From contig NZ_JARBUT010000010.1 of assembly GCF_028882275.1 (NCBI RefSeq), positions 185,673 through 249,672 of the forward strand: a stretch of 64,000 bases of DNA, read 5' to 3'. The notes under the pieces were generated by a model. The model did not search any database, was not told the origin of the DNA, and was given only the letters and a program-made list of their open reading frames with translations. Position 1 is the first letter of the stretch, and each line of letters opens with the position of its first letter. The position numbers were made by a program, and so were the translations under genes. Of the stretch, positions 52,508 through 61,322 are shown piece after piece. Source of the DNA: Nocardiopsis sp. N85. GTDB lineage: Bacteria; Actinomycetota; Actinomycetes; Streptosporangiales; Streptosporangiaceae.

Positions 52508-52998
52508 TTGCTGGCGGTCGTCGAACTGGGCCGCGCCCTGCTGTCCTCGGACCCGGTCCAACCCGATCACGTGCGGGGGATCGTCATCGTGGGCGCGGTC
52601 GGGCTGTTCGTCCGGTTGCTGTTCACGACCGCGTCATCGGGGATCGGGCATGTCCTCGACAATCGGTTGCAGCTGTCGTTGCGCCGAAGGCTGGCCGCGC
52701 GGCTGGGGCGCGCGCCCATCGGCTGCTGGACGAGGTGACCTCCGCGCTGGACCCGGTGAACGAGACCGCGGTCCACGAGGGCATCGAACGTCTGTCGGCG
52801 GGCCGGACCGTGGTGATGGTGGCGCATCGACTGCGCACCGTTCGGCGGGCCGATCACATCGTTCTCCTGGACGGCGGACGGATCGTGGAGGAGGGCGACC
52901 ACGATGGGCTGCTGCGCCGCGACGGCCGCTACACCGATTTCTGGAGGTCCTCCACCGGTACGGCGGTGCGCCCCACGGGCGGAAGCGACCGGTCATAG
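52508..52998 (+). pseudogene. ABC transporter with large internal deletion
   Basis: The first part reads as the start of an exporter-type membrane domain (VVELGRALLSSDPVQPDHVR ... LQLSLRRRLAARLGRAPIG) and ends near 52730. Directly after, in another frame, comes the end of a nucleotide-binding domain: LLDEVTSALDPVNETA, VMVAHRLRTVRRADHIVLLD and IVEEGDHDGLL, to a TAG at 52996. About four helices, Walker A and the signature are missing. It is a deletion scar, not a working gene. Confidence 0.8.
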
Positions 52999-53064
52999 GC
53001 GGGTGCCCGCCTTTTCGCCCACCCCCGCGGGCCCGGGCGGACCGGGCCGCTCCCCCGGCGGCGC

Positions 53065-53099
53065 CGGTCGCGCCCGGTCCCGCGGACCGGGCGCGACCG
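53065..53099. terminator. Bidirectional hairpin
   Basis: Perfect 16-bp arms (53065-53080, 53084-53099) with a 3-nt loop, placed between the ABC remnant and the convergent small secreted-protein gene. Confidence 0.75.
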
Positions 53100-53137
53100 G
53101 GCCGAGGCCGCCCCGGGGCGGCCCCCCTGCGGCCGGG

Positions 53138-53344
53138 TCAGCCGTTGTGATTCGCGATGCACTGGGTGAGCAGGTCGAGATCCAGGTTGATCAGGCCGAG
53201 CGTGTTCTGCTGGTTCACGCAGGCCTGGTAGGCGTCGGAGCCGCCGAGGAGCGGGGTCGGGGCGGCGTTCGCCGCCCCCGCGCCCGCGCCGAGCAGACCG
53301 GCGGCGAACAGACCCGTGATGGCGAGCTTGACAGCAGTACGCAT
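53138..53344 (-). CDS. Small secreted protein with two cysteines
   Basis: A 68-residue protein. Residues 1-27 form a Sec signal peptide (MRTAVKLAITGLFAAGLLGA then GAGAANA) with an ANA-A cleavage site. The mature part, about 40 residues, has two cysteines (DAYQACVNQQ and LLTQCIANHN) that can form one disulfide. GAGGG precedes the ATG by seven bases. It resembles small exported proteins common in sporulating actinomycetes, but lacks the chaplin motif. Function unknown. Confidence 0.75.
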   Translation of the reverse strand: MRTAVKLAITGLFAAGLLGAGAGAANAAPTPLLGGSDAYQACVNQQNTLGLINLDLDLLTQCIANHNG

Positions 53345-53636
53345 GGTCTTCCCTCTTTTCTCTGTTCTCGTGACACTTCGGGCACAACGCCCACCAGGGG
53401 ATATAACCCTTTGATCATGGATCAAAACCCTCCGTGTCCATCCGGTCGCGCACGGTGCCCCTCGAACACCACGGCACACCGAAAGTGGTTCCCGGAGGGG
53501 GAAGGGCGATGAGCGGCCGGGCGACCGTACGTCCGCTCTCCCCCTCACCCGGAGGGGGACGCGTGCCGGTGGCGCGCGTTCCCGGCGATGGCCGGGCCGC
53601 CACCGGCCGCCACCGGAGGACCTTGCTATTCTTCCC

Positions 53637-53824
53637 GGGCCAGTCGTAACCACCCAGGTGGTCAGGGAATCCGGTGCGAATCCGGAGCTGACGCGCAGCG
53701 GTGAGGGGGACGGGCGGGGCATCACGCCACTGGGGCGGGACCGTGTCGGCCGGGAACGGCGGCGCGCACCGGCCCGGGAAGGCGCCTCGTCCGGATGAAC
53801 CCGAGTCCGAAGACCTGCTGGCCC
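53637..53824 (+). ncRNA. Cobalamin riboswitch 1
   Basis: The B12-element core is clear: GGGAATCCGGTGCGAATCCG, then CTGACGCGCAGCGGTGA, GCCACTGG, and near the end GAGTCCGAAGACCTGC. The closing stem pairs GGGCCAG (53637-53643) with CTGGCCC (53818-53824). It ends 70 nt before the start of the binding-protein gene, so adenosylcobalamin should turn the uptake operon off. Confidence 0.92.
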
Positions 53825-53894
53825 CGTGCGCCGACCCCGCACGGGTGACCCATGCCAGGCTCCGCGTTCGAGCCCCGACATGCAAGGCGCCCCC

Positions 53895-54923
53895 ATGTAC
53901 CGCCCCATGCCCCTCGCGGGCCCCCTCCTGCTCGCCCCCGCCCTGTTGCTCACCGCCTGCTCGCCGACCGTGGACGACGGCGGCACCGAGGGATCCGGCT
54001 CCGCCGCGACCATCGACAACTGCGGACACGAGGTCGCCGTCGGCGAACCCCCTCAGAGGGTCGTCTCCCTCAACCAGGGCACCACCGAGATCCTGCTCTC
54101 CCTGGGCCTGGAGGACCGGATCGTCGGCACCGCCACGTGGACCGATCCGATCATGGAGGGCCTGGAGGAGGCCAACGAGGGCATCCCGCGCCTGGCGGAG
54201 AACAACCCGTCCTTCGAGCGGGTCCTGGAGGCCGAGCCCGACTTCGTCACCGCCTCCTTCGTGTCCACCCTCGGCACCGGCGGCGTCGCCACCCGGGAGC
54301 AGTTCGGGGAGCTGGGCGTGGGCACGTACGTGTCGCCTTCCGACTGCTCCGCGGGCAAGGACAACGACAGCGGCGGTGACGGTTCCCGCAGCGAACCGCT
54401 GACCCTGGACGTCGTCTACGGGGAGATCCGCGACCTGGCGCTGGTCTTCGGTGTCGAGGAGCGCGGTGAGGAGCTCGTCGCCGAACTCCGGGGCCGGGTG
54501 GAGGCCGCCACCGAGGACCTGGACGCCTCCGAGGTCTCCCTCATGTACTGGTTCGCCAACTCCGAGGCCCCCTACCTGGCCGGATGCTGCGGGGCCCCCG
54601 GCGCCATCACCCGCGAGGTCGGGGCTCGGAACGCCTTCGACGACACCCACGACGAGTGGCCGCAGATCAACTGGGAGACCGTCGCCGACCGCGACCCGGA
54701 CGTCATCGTGCTGGGCGACCTGACCCGGGAGTCGCAGACCGCCGAGACCGCCGCCGCAAAGATCGGCTTCCTGGAGGACGGACCCGCCACGCGCGACCTC
54801 ACCGCGGTGCGCGAGGAGCGCTACATCCTGCTGAGCGGCCAGGCCATGAACCCGTCGATCCGCACGGTCGAGGGTGTGGAGCAGGTCGCCGCCGGACTTC
54901 GGGAACTCGGGTTCGCACGGTGA
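53895..54923 (+). CDS. btuF: Cobalamin (or cobinamide) ABC transporter binding lipoprotein
   Basis: A 342-residue BtuF/FecB-fold protein. The signal peptide ends in a lipobox (LLTAC, Cys about 22). 'RVVSLNQGTTEILLSLGLED' is the family N-lobe. A 'LAGCCGAPGAITREVGARNA' segment lies in the C-lobe. The ATG at 53895 gives a compact signal peptide; an ATG at 53880 is also possible. A cobalamin riboswitch upstream and BtuCD-like genes downstream assign corrinoid uptake; a cobalt chelate is an alternative. Confidence 0.83.
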   Translation: MYRPMPLAGPLLLAPALLLTACSPTVDDGGTEGSGSAATIDNCGHEVAVGEPPQRVVSLNQGTTEILLSLGLEDRIVGTATWTDPIMEGLEEANEGIPRLAENNPSFERVLEAEPDFVTASFVSTLGTGGVATREQFGELGVGTYVSPSDCSAGKDNDSGGDGSRSEPLTLDVVYGEIRDLALVFGVEERGEELVAELRGRVEAATEDLDASEVSLMYWFANSEAPYLAGCCGAPGAITREVGARNAFDDTHDEWPQINWETVADRDPDVIVLGDLTRESQTAETAAAKIGFLEDGPATRDLTAVREERYILLSGQAMNPSIRTVEGVEQVAAGLRELGFAR

Positions 54924-55936
54924 GGGGTGCGCGCCTCGCGCTGCTCACCTGCGGAGGCCTGGCCGCCCTGCTCGTATCGATCGCGGTCGCGGTGACCATC
55001 GGTCCCGCCGACATCACCACGTCCGAGGTCCGGTTCTCGGTGCTCGCCCGACTCGGATACGGCGAGAGCCCCCTGTCGACGCTGCGCGAGGGCATCGTGT
55101 GGAACCTCCGCATGCCCCGGGCCCTGCTGGCGGCGGTGTGCGGGGCCGGGCTGGCCCTGTGCGGCGCGGTCATGCAGTCGCTGCTGCGCAACCCCCTGGC
55201 GGACCCCTTCGTGCTGGGCGTGTCCTCGGGCGCCTCCACCGGGGCGGTCGTCGTGATCGTCCTGGGCTGGGGCGCCGGGGTGGTGTCGCTGTCGGCGGGG
55301 GCCTTCGTCGGCGCGCTGCTGTCCTTCGGGATGGTGGTGCTGCTGTCCCACACCCTGGGCGCGACCATGGACCGGGTGGTCCTGTCCGGCGTCGCGGCCA
55401 TGCAGCTCTTCTCCGCCCTGACCTCGTTCGTCGTGCTGACCTCGGCGGACGCCGAGACCACGCGCGGTGTGCTGTTCTGGCTGCTGGGCTCGCTCTCCGG
55501 CGCGGGGTGGACCGACGTGGCCCTGTGCTCCCTGGTGCTGGCCGTCGTGCTGGCGGTGTGCGCGGCCAACACGGGCACCCTGGACGCCTTCGCGTTCGGG
55601 GAGGAGGCCGCGGCCCACCTGGGCGTGCGGGTGGCACGGGCGCGCCTGATCCTGCTGACCGCCACGGCCCTGCTGACCGCCGCGCTGGTCAGCGCCGCGG
55701 GGGCGATCGGCTTCGTGGGGCTGGTCCTGCCGCACATCACCCGTCTGCTCACCGGTTCCGGCCATGCCCGGCTGCTGCCGGTGACCGCGCTGATGGGCGC
55801 CGTCTTCCTGGTGTGGGTGGACACGGCGGCGCGGACGCTGCTCGACCCCCAGGAGATCCCGGTGGGCGTGGTGACCTCGCTCATCGGTGTGCCCGCGTTC
55901 ATCGCCGTGCTGTACCGATCCAGGAGCAAGCCGTGA
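54920..55936 (+). CDS. btuC: Cobalamin ABC transporter permease
   Basis: A 338-residue FecCD/BtuC permease with 'MPRALLAAVCGAGLALCGAV', 'NPLADPFVLGVSSGASTGAV' and 'AGAIGFVGLVLPHITRLLTG'. About ten helices. The GTG at 54920 overlaps the binding-protein stop (GTGA). Likely a homodimer in the membrane. Confidence 0.86.
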   Translation: MRGARLALLTCGGLAALLVSIAVAVTIGPADITTSEVRFSVLARLGYGESPLSTLREGIVWNLRMPRALLAAVCGAGLALCGAVMQSLLRNPLADPFVLGVSSGASTGAVVVIVLGWGAGVVSLSAGAFVGALLSFGMVVLLSHTLGATMDRVVLSGVAAMQLFSALTSFVVLTSADAETTRGVLFWLLGSLSGAGWTDVALCSLVLAVVLAVCAANTGTLDAFAFGEEAAAHLGVRVARARLILLTATALLTAALVSAAGAIGFVGLVLPHITRLLTGSGHARLLPVTALMGAVFLVWVDTAARTLLDPQEIPVGVVTSLIGVPAFIAVLYRSRSKP

Positions 55937-56778
55937 ACGACACCGAGTCCGCCGTGACCGAGCGCCCCGCGCCGGCCCCGGTCGAAGGGGAGCGCGGCCT
56001 GCGCGCCGACCGGGTGTGCCGCCCGGCGGGAGGGCGCCTGATCGTCGACGGTGTGACACTGGCCCCCCGTGCCGGGGAGACGCTCGGGCTGCTGGGCCCG
56101 AACGGCTCGGGCAAGTCCACCCTGCTGCGGCTGCTGTCCGGGGTCCTGGCGCCCTCGTCCGGGGTCGTCGTCCTGGACGGGCGCCCGCTCCCCCGCATCC
56201 CCCGCAAGGCCGTGGCACGGCGGTTGGCGGCCGTGGAACAGCACGCGGAGACCCGGACCGAGCTGACGATCCGCGAGGTGGTGGCGCTGGGACGCATCCC
56301 CCACCGTCGCGCCTGGACCCCCGCCTCCGCCGCCGACGCGCAAGCCGTGGCGGCGGCGCTGGAGGCCACCGGTCTCACGGCCATGGCCGACCGGTCCTGG
56401 CACACCCTGTCGGGCGGCGAGCGCCAGCGCGCGCAGATCGCCCGCGCCCTGGCCCAGGAACCCGGCGAGCTGCTGCTCGACGAACCGACCAACCACCTCG
56501 ACATCCGGTACCGGCTCGACCTGATGGAACTGGTGGCCGGCCTCGCGGTGACCACGGTGATCGCCGTGCACGACCTCAATCTGGCCGCGATGTACTGCGA
56601 CCGGCTGCTCGTGCTCCGCGACGGCCGGGTGGTCGCCGAGGGCACGCCGGGCGAGGTGCTCACCCCCTCCCTCATCGGGGAGGTCTACGGGGTGCGCGCC
56701 GAGGTCACCGAGGGGCCCGGGCATCCGGTGATCCGCTTCCTGCGCGGCTCGCGGCCGCACCCTCCGGGGGTCCCCTGA
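55933..56778 (+). CDS. btuD: Cobalamin ABC transporter ATPase
   Basis: A 281-residue ATPase: Walker A GPNGSGKST, signature LSGGERQR, Walker B LLLDEPTNHLD, H-loop AVHD. The GTG at 55933 overlaps the permease stop (GTGA). It completes the riboswitch-controlled uptake operon. Its stop is 234 nt from cobN, with a second riboswitch between, so the two operons are controlled separately. Confidence 0.86.
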   Translation: MNDTESAVTERPAPAPVEGERGLRADRVCRPAGGRLIVDGVTLAPRAGETLGLLGPNGSGKSTLLRLLSGVLAPSSGVVVLDGRPLPRIPRKAVARRLAAVEQHAETRTELTIREVVALGRIPHRRAWTPASAADAQAVAAALEATGLTAMADRSWHTLSGGERQRAQIARALAQEPGELLLDEPTNHLDIRYRLDLMELVAGLAVTTVIAVHDLNLAAMYCDRLLVLRDGRVVAEGTPGEVLTPSLIGEVYGVRAEVTEGPGHPVIRFLRGSRPHPPGVP

Positions 56779-56825
56779 TCCCCCGTACCGCCCCGCGCCC
56801 CGGCCGACGCGCACGTCCCACCGCT

Positions 56826-56966
56826 AGGGTGTGGACCCGGACGGCTTCCGCGGCGCGGTGAGACGACCTGAACCCTTCGCTCGAAGTGCGGGAACCCGGT
56901 GCGATTCCGGGGCGGTTCCGCCACTGTGACACCCCGTCGGGGTGCAGCCAGACACCGGCTCCGAGC
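56826..56966 (+). ncRNA. Cobalamin riboswitch 2
   Basis: The conserved core GGGAACCCGGTGCGATTCCG, followed by GGTTCCGCCACTGTGAC and AGCCAGACACC, lies at 56890-56956; outer stems are approximate. It is placed 47 nt upstream of cobN and should repress cobalamin synthesis when the cofactor is plentiful. Confidence 0.9.
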
Positions 56967-57012
56967 GTTCCGACCATCGCTAGGGCGAGAACCCTTGGGG
57001 AGGAATCCGGCC

Positions 57013-60000
57013 ATGACGGTACGGATCGCACTGTTGTCCACATCCGACACCGACCTGCTCTCCGCACGGGGCAGCGGTGCCCCCTACACGTGGACGAACC
57101 CGTCCCGCGCCTCCGACGACGAGCTCACCGCGGCCGTGGAGGGCGCCGACCTGGTCGTGGTGCGGCTGCTGGGCTCCTCGCACGACCTGTGGCCGGGGCT
57201 GGCCGCCGTCCGTGAGCGGGGAACGCCGCTGGTCGTCCTCAGCGGCGAGCAGCAGCCCAGCGCGGAGCTGATGGAGCATTCCACCGTTCCGATCGGCGTG
57301 GCCACCGACGCGCACCGGTACCTCGCCCAGGGCGGCCCCGCCAACCTGGCCCGCCTGCACGCCTTCCTGTCGGACACCGTCCTGGTGACCGGCGAGGGGT
57401 TCGAACCGCCCCTGGAACTCCCGGCGTGGGGCGTCGCCGAGCGGGAGCGGAGCGCGGACCCGGGCCTGCCCCGGATCGGCATCCTGTACTACCGGGCCCA
57501 CGAGTCGGGGGGCAACACGGCGTTCGTCCACGACCTGGCCGACGCCGTGGACGCCACCGGCCGGGCGGTGGGCGTGCCCGTGTTCGCCGGGTCGCTGCGC
57601 TCGGCGCCCGACGAGCTGTACGAGGCGCTCGGCGCGTTCGACGCGCTGGTGGTGACCCTCCTGGCGGCGGGCGGCAGCACCCCCGCCGCGGCGAGCGCGG
57701 GCGGAGACGACGAGGCCTGGGACGTGGAGCGCATGGCCGCCCTGGGGATCCCGGTCCTCCAGGGGCTGTGCCTGACGAGCCCGCGCACCGTCTGGGAGGA
57801 GTCCGACGACGGTGTCACGCCGCTGGACTCGGCCAACCAGATCGCCATCCCCGAGTTCGACGGGCGCGTCATCACCGTGCCGTTCTCCTTCAAGGAGATC
57901 GACCGGGACGGCCTCCCCCGCTACGTCGCCGACCGGGAGCGCTGCGTCCGCCTGGCCGGGATCGCGGTCGCGCACGCCCGGCTGCGGCACGTGCCGCCCG
58001 CCGAGAAGCGGGTCGCGGTGGTGCTGTCGGCCTACCCCACCAAGCACTCCCGGATCGGCAACGCGGTCGGGCTCGACACCCCGCGCTCCCTGGTGCGCCT
58101 GCTGCGGCGGCTGCGCGAGGAGGGGTACGACCTGGGCGGGCCCGACGCCCTGCCCGGCCTGGACCTGCCCGACGAGGCGGAGGCCGGCGACGCGCTCATG
58201 CACGCCCTGATCGCGGCGGGAGGCCAGGACGAGGAGTGGCTGACCTCCGGGCAGCTCACCGACGCCCACGTGCGCATCACCGCGGAGGAGTACGCCGCCT
58301 GGACCCGTGACCTGCCCGGGGAACTGCGGGACGCGATGACCGAGGCCTGGGGCGCCGCACCGGGGAACCTCTACGTCAACGACGACGGCGCACTCGTGCT
58401 CGCCGCCCTGTGCGCGGGCAACGTCGTCGTCGTGGTCCAGCCGCCGCGCGGTTTCGGCGAGAACCCCGTCGCGATCTACCACGACCCGGAGCTGCCGCCC
58501 AGCCACCACTACCTGGCGGCCTACCGGTGGCTGGAGCACGGCTTCGGCGCCCACGCCGTCGTCCACCTGGGCAAGCACGGATCGCTGGAGTGGCTCCCCG
58601 GCAAGAACGCGGCCCTGTCGGCGGCGTGCGCCACCGACGCCGCGCTGGGCGACCTGCCGCTCGTCTACCCGTTCCTGGTCAACGACCCCGGCGAGGGCGC
58701 CCAGGCCAAGAGGCGGGCCCACGCCACGGTCGTGGACCACCTCATCCCGCCGATGGCCCGCGCGGAGACCTACGGCGACATCGCCCGTCTGGAGCAGCTT
58801 CTCGACGAGTACGGCAACATCGCCGCCATGGACCCCGCGAAGCTCCCCGCGATCCGCGGCGAGATCTGGTCGCTGATGCGGGCCGCGGAGATGCACCGCG
58901 ACCTGGGTCTGGCGGAGCGGCCCGACGACGAGGAGTTCGACGACTTCCTGCTGCACGTCGACGGCTGGCTGTGCGAGATCAAGGACACCCAGATCCGCGA
59001 CGGGCTCCACGTGCTCGGTGACGCCCCCGAGGAGCAGACCCGGGTGAACCTGGTCCTGTCCGTGCTGCGCGCGGCCCAGGTGTGGGGAGGCGTGGGCCGG
59101 GCCGTGCCGGGGCTGCGCGCGGCGCTGGGCCTGAAGGAGGGCGCGCCGACCGCCGAGGTGGACGCGGTGGAGGCGCTCGCCCGCGGTCTGGTGGAGCGCA
59201 TGGAGGCGGCGGGCTGGGACCCGGCCGCGGTGCCTGGCCTGCACGACGACGCGGAGGTGCGCTCCGTGCTGGGGTTCGCCGCCGCGCAGGTCGTCCCGCG
59301 CCTGGCCCGCACCACCGACGAGCTGGACCACGTCCTGCTCGCCCTGGCCGGCGGGTTCGTCCCGGCCGGTCCGTCCGGGTCCCCGCTGCGAGGCCTGGTC
59401 AACGTCCTGCCGACCGGTCGCAACTTCTACACCGTGGACCCCCGGGCGGTGCCGTCCCGGCTCGCCTGGCAGACCGGCCAGGCCATGGCCGACTCGCTGC
59501 TGCGCCGCCACCTGGAGGAGACGGGGACCTACCCGGAGTCGGTGGGGCTGTCGGTGTGGGGCACCTCGGCGATGCGCACCTCGGGCGACGACGTGGCCGA
59601 GGTGCTGGCCCTGCTCGGCGTGCGCCCGGAGTGGGACGAGGCGTCCCGGCGGGTCCACCGCCTGGACGTGGTGCCGCTGGAGGAGCTGGGGCGCCCGCGG
59701 ATCGACGTGACGGTGCGCATCTCCGGGTTCTTCCGGGACGCCTTCCCGCACGTGGTCGCCATGCTGGACGACGCCGTGGCCCTGGTGGCCGGTCTCGACG
59801 AGCCGCAGGACCGCAACTTCGTCCGCGCGCACACCCTCGCCGACCTGGAGTCGCACGGGGACATGAGGCGCGCCACCACCCGGATCTTCGGTTCCGCTCC
59901 CGGATCCTACGGCGCGGGCATCCTCCAGGTGGTGGAGTCGGGCAACTGGCGCGACGACAGCGACCTGGCGGAGGTCTACACCGCGTGGGGCGGCTTCGCG

Positions 60001-60603
60001 TACGGCCGCGGCCTCGACGGCGTCCCGGCCGCCGACGACATGCGGGCCAACTACCGGCGGATCAAGGTCGCGGCGAAGAACATCGACAGCGCCGAGCACG
60101 ACATCGCCGACTCCGACGACTACTTCCAGTACCACGGCGGCATGATCGCCACCGTGCGCGCGCTCACCGGATCCGACCCCAAGGCGTACGTGGGCGACTC
60201 CACCTCGCCCGACGCGGTGCGCACCCGGCCGCTGGCGGAGGAGACCGCCCGGGTGTTCCGGGCCCGGGTCGTCAACCCGCGCTGGATCTCGGCGATGCGG
60301 CGACACGGCTACAAGGGGGCGTTCGAACTGGCCGCCACCGTCGACTACCTGTTCGGGTTCGACGCGACGGCCGGGGTCGTCCACGACTGGATGTACGAGC
60401 GGCTGGCGGCGGAGTACGTGCTCGACGAGACCACGCAGGAGTTCATGCGCCGCTCCAACCCGTGGGCGCTGCACGGCATCGTGGAGCGACTGCACGAGGC
60501 GGCCCGGCGCGGCCTGTGGGCGGAGCCGGACCCCGCGACCCTCCAGGCGCTGACCGAGGTGTACCTGGAGGTCGAGGGCGACCTGGAGGAGAGGGCCGAG
60601 TGA
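57013..60603 (+). CDS. cobN: Cobaltochelatase large subunit CobN
   Basis: A 1196-residue CobN/BchH-family protein, normal length. Landmarks: 'VHLGKHGSLEWLPGKNAALS', NDPGEGAQAKRRAHATVVDH, 'VESGNWRDDSDLAEVYTAWG' and 'DSAEHDIADSDDYFQYHGG'. With CobS and CobT-type (or ChlI/D-type) ATPase subunits, absent from this window, it inserts cobalt into hydrogenobyrinic acid a,c-diamide in the aerobic pathway. The ATG at 57013 has GGGGAGGA upstream and lies behind riboswitch 2. It is the first gene of cobN-cobF-cobQ-cobK, all joined by GTGA/ATGA overlaps. Confidence 0.95.
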   Translation: MTVRIALLSTSDTDLLSARGSGAPYTWTNPSRASDDELTAAVEGADLVVVRLLGSSHDLWPGLAAVRERGTPLVVLSGEQQPSAELMEHSTVPIGVATDAHRYLAQGGPANLARLHAFLSDTVLVTGEGFEPPLELPAWGVAERERSADPGLPRIGILYYRAHESGGNTAFVHDLADAVDATGRAVGVPVFAGSLRSAPDELYEALGAFDALVVTLLAAGGSTPAAASAGGDDEAWDVERMAALGIPVLQGLCLTSPRTVWEESDDGVTPLDSANQIAIPEFDGRVITVPFSFKEIDRDGLPRYVADRERCVRLAGIAVAHARLRHVPPAEKRVAVVLSAYPTKHSRIGNAVGLDTPRSLVRLLRRLREEGYDLGGPDALPGLDLPDEAEAGDALMHALIAAGGQDEEWLTSGQLTDAHVRITAEEYAAWTRDLPGELRDAMTEAWGAAPGNLYVNDDGALVLAALCAGNVVVVVQPPRGFGENPVAIYHDPELPPSHHYLAAYRWLEHGFGAHAVVHLGKHGSLEWLPGKNAALSAACATDAALGDLPLVYPFLVNDPGEGAQAKRRAHATVVDHLIPPMARAETYGDIARLEQLLDEYGNIAAMDPAKLPAIRGEIWSLMRAAEMHRDLGLAERPDDEEFDDFLLHVDGWLCEIKDTQIRDGLHVLGDAPEEQTRVNLVLSVLRAAQVWGGVGRAVPGLRAALGLKEGAPTAEVDAVEALARGLVERMEAAGWDPAAVPGLHDDAEVRSVLGFAAAQVVPRLARTTDELDHVLLALAGGFVPAGPSGSPLRGLVNVLPTGRNFYTVDPRAVPSRLAWQTGQAMADSLLRRHLEETGTYPESVGLSVWGTSAMRTSGDDVAEVLALLGVRPEWDEASRRVHRLDVVPLEELGRPRIDVTVRISGFFRDAFPHVVAMLDDAVALVAGLDEPQDRNFVRAHTLADLESHGDMRRATTRIFGSAPGSYGAGILQVVESGNWRDDSDLAEVYTAWGGFAYGRGLDGVPAADDMRANYRRIKVAAKNIDSAEHDIADSDDYFQYHGGMIATVRALTGSDPKAYVGDSTSPDAVRTRPLAEETARVFRARVVNPRWISAMRRHGYKGAFELAATVDYLFGFDATAGVVHDWMYERLAAEYVLDETTQEFMRRSNPWALHGIVERLHEAARRGLWAEPDPATLQALTEVYLEVEGDLEERAE

Positions 60604-61322
60604 GGGTCCGCGTCCTGGGGATCGGCATGGGCCCCCGCCAGCTCACCGGCGAGGTCGTCGAGGCGCTGCGGGCGTGCGACTACGCGGTCGCCGCCCGCAA
60701 GGGCGACGACGACGGGTTGCTGGAACTGCGGCGGGCCGTCTGCGCGGCGCACGGTGTGCCGCTGGTGGAGGTGCCCGACCCCGAGCGGGACCGGGACGCC
60801 GCGGACTACGCGGCGTCCGTCGCCGCCTGGCACGAGGCCCGGGTGGCCGCCTACGAGCGGGTCCTGGGCCCGCGCGGGGGCACGGCGGCGTTCCTGGTCT
60901 GGGGGGATCCGGCCCTGTACGACTCGACGCTGCGGATCGTGGAGGCCGTCGCCGCGCGGGGGGTCGTCCCGGTGGAGTACGACGTGCTGCCGGGGATCAG
61001 CGCCCCCCAGATGCTGGCCGCCCGGCACCGGATCGTGCTGCACGGGGTGGGCCGGCCGGTCCACGTCACCCCGGCCCGCCGTCTGGAGGAGGCGGTGGCC
61101 GCGGGCCACCGCGACATCGTCGTCATGCTGGGCGGGCGGCACGGGTTCGGCGACCTGGCGGACTGGTCCGTGTGGTGGGGCGCCAACCTGGGAACCGACG
61201 GCGAGGAGCTGGTGGCGGGACGGGTCGGCGACGTACTGCCCGAGATCGAGGAGGCCCGGCAACGGGCCCGGGAGAAGGACGGATGGGTCATGGACACCGC
61301 GCTGCTCAGGAGACCGGGGTGA
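60600..61322 (+). CDS. cobF: Precorrin-6A synthase (deacetylating) CobF
   Basis: A 240-residue tetrapyrrole methylase. 'VRVLGIGMGPRQLTGEVVEA' is the CobF N-terminus, followed by WGDPALYDSTLRIVE and VLPGISAPQMLAARH. It methylates C-1 of precorrin-5 and releases the acetyl group, a step specific to the oxygen-dependent pathway. The GTG at 60600 overlaps the cobN stop. Confidence 0.92.
   Translation: MRVRVLGIGMGPRQLTGEVVEALRACDYAVAARKGDDDGLLELRRAVCAAHGVPLVEVPDPERDRDAADYAASVAAWHEARVAAYERVLGPRGGTAAFLVWGDPALYDSTLRIVEAVAARGVVPVEYDVLPGISAPQMLAARHRIVLHGVGRPVHVTPARRLEEAVAAGHRDIVVMLGGRHGFGDLADWSVWWGANLGTDGEELVAGRVGDVLPEIEEARQRAREKDGWVMDTALLRRPG

Noticed and set aside
53434..53636. Small gene before riboswitch 1
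   Set aside because: The open stretch codes for a Gly/Arg/Pro-rich product without a ribosome-binding site or domain and runs into the riboswitch.
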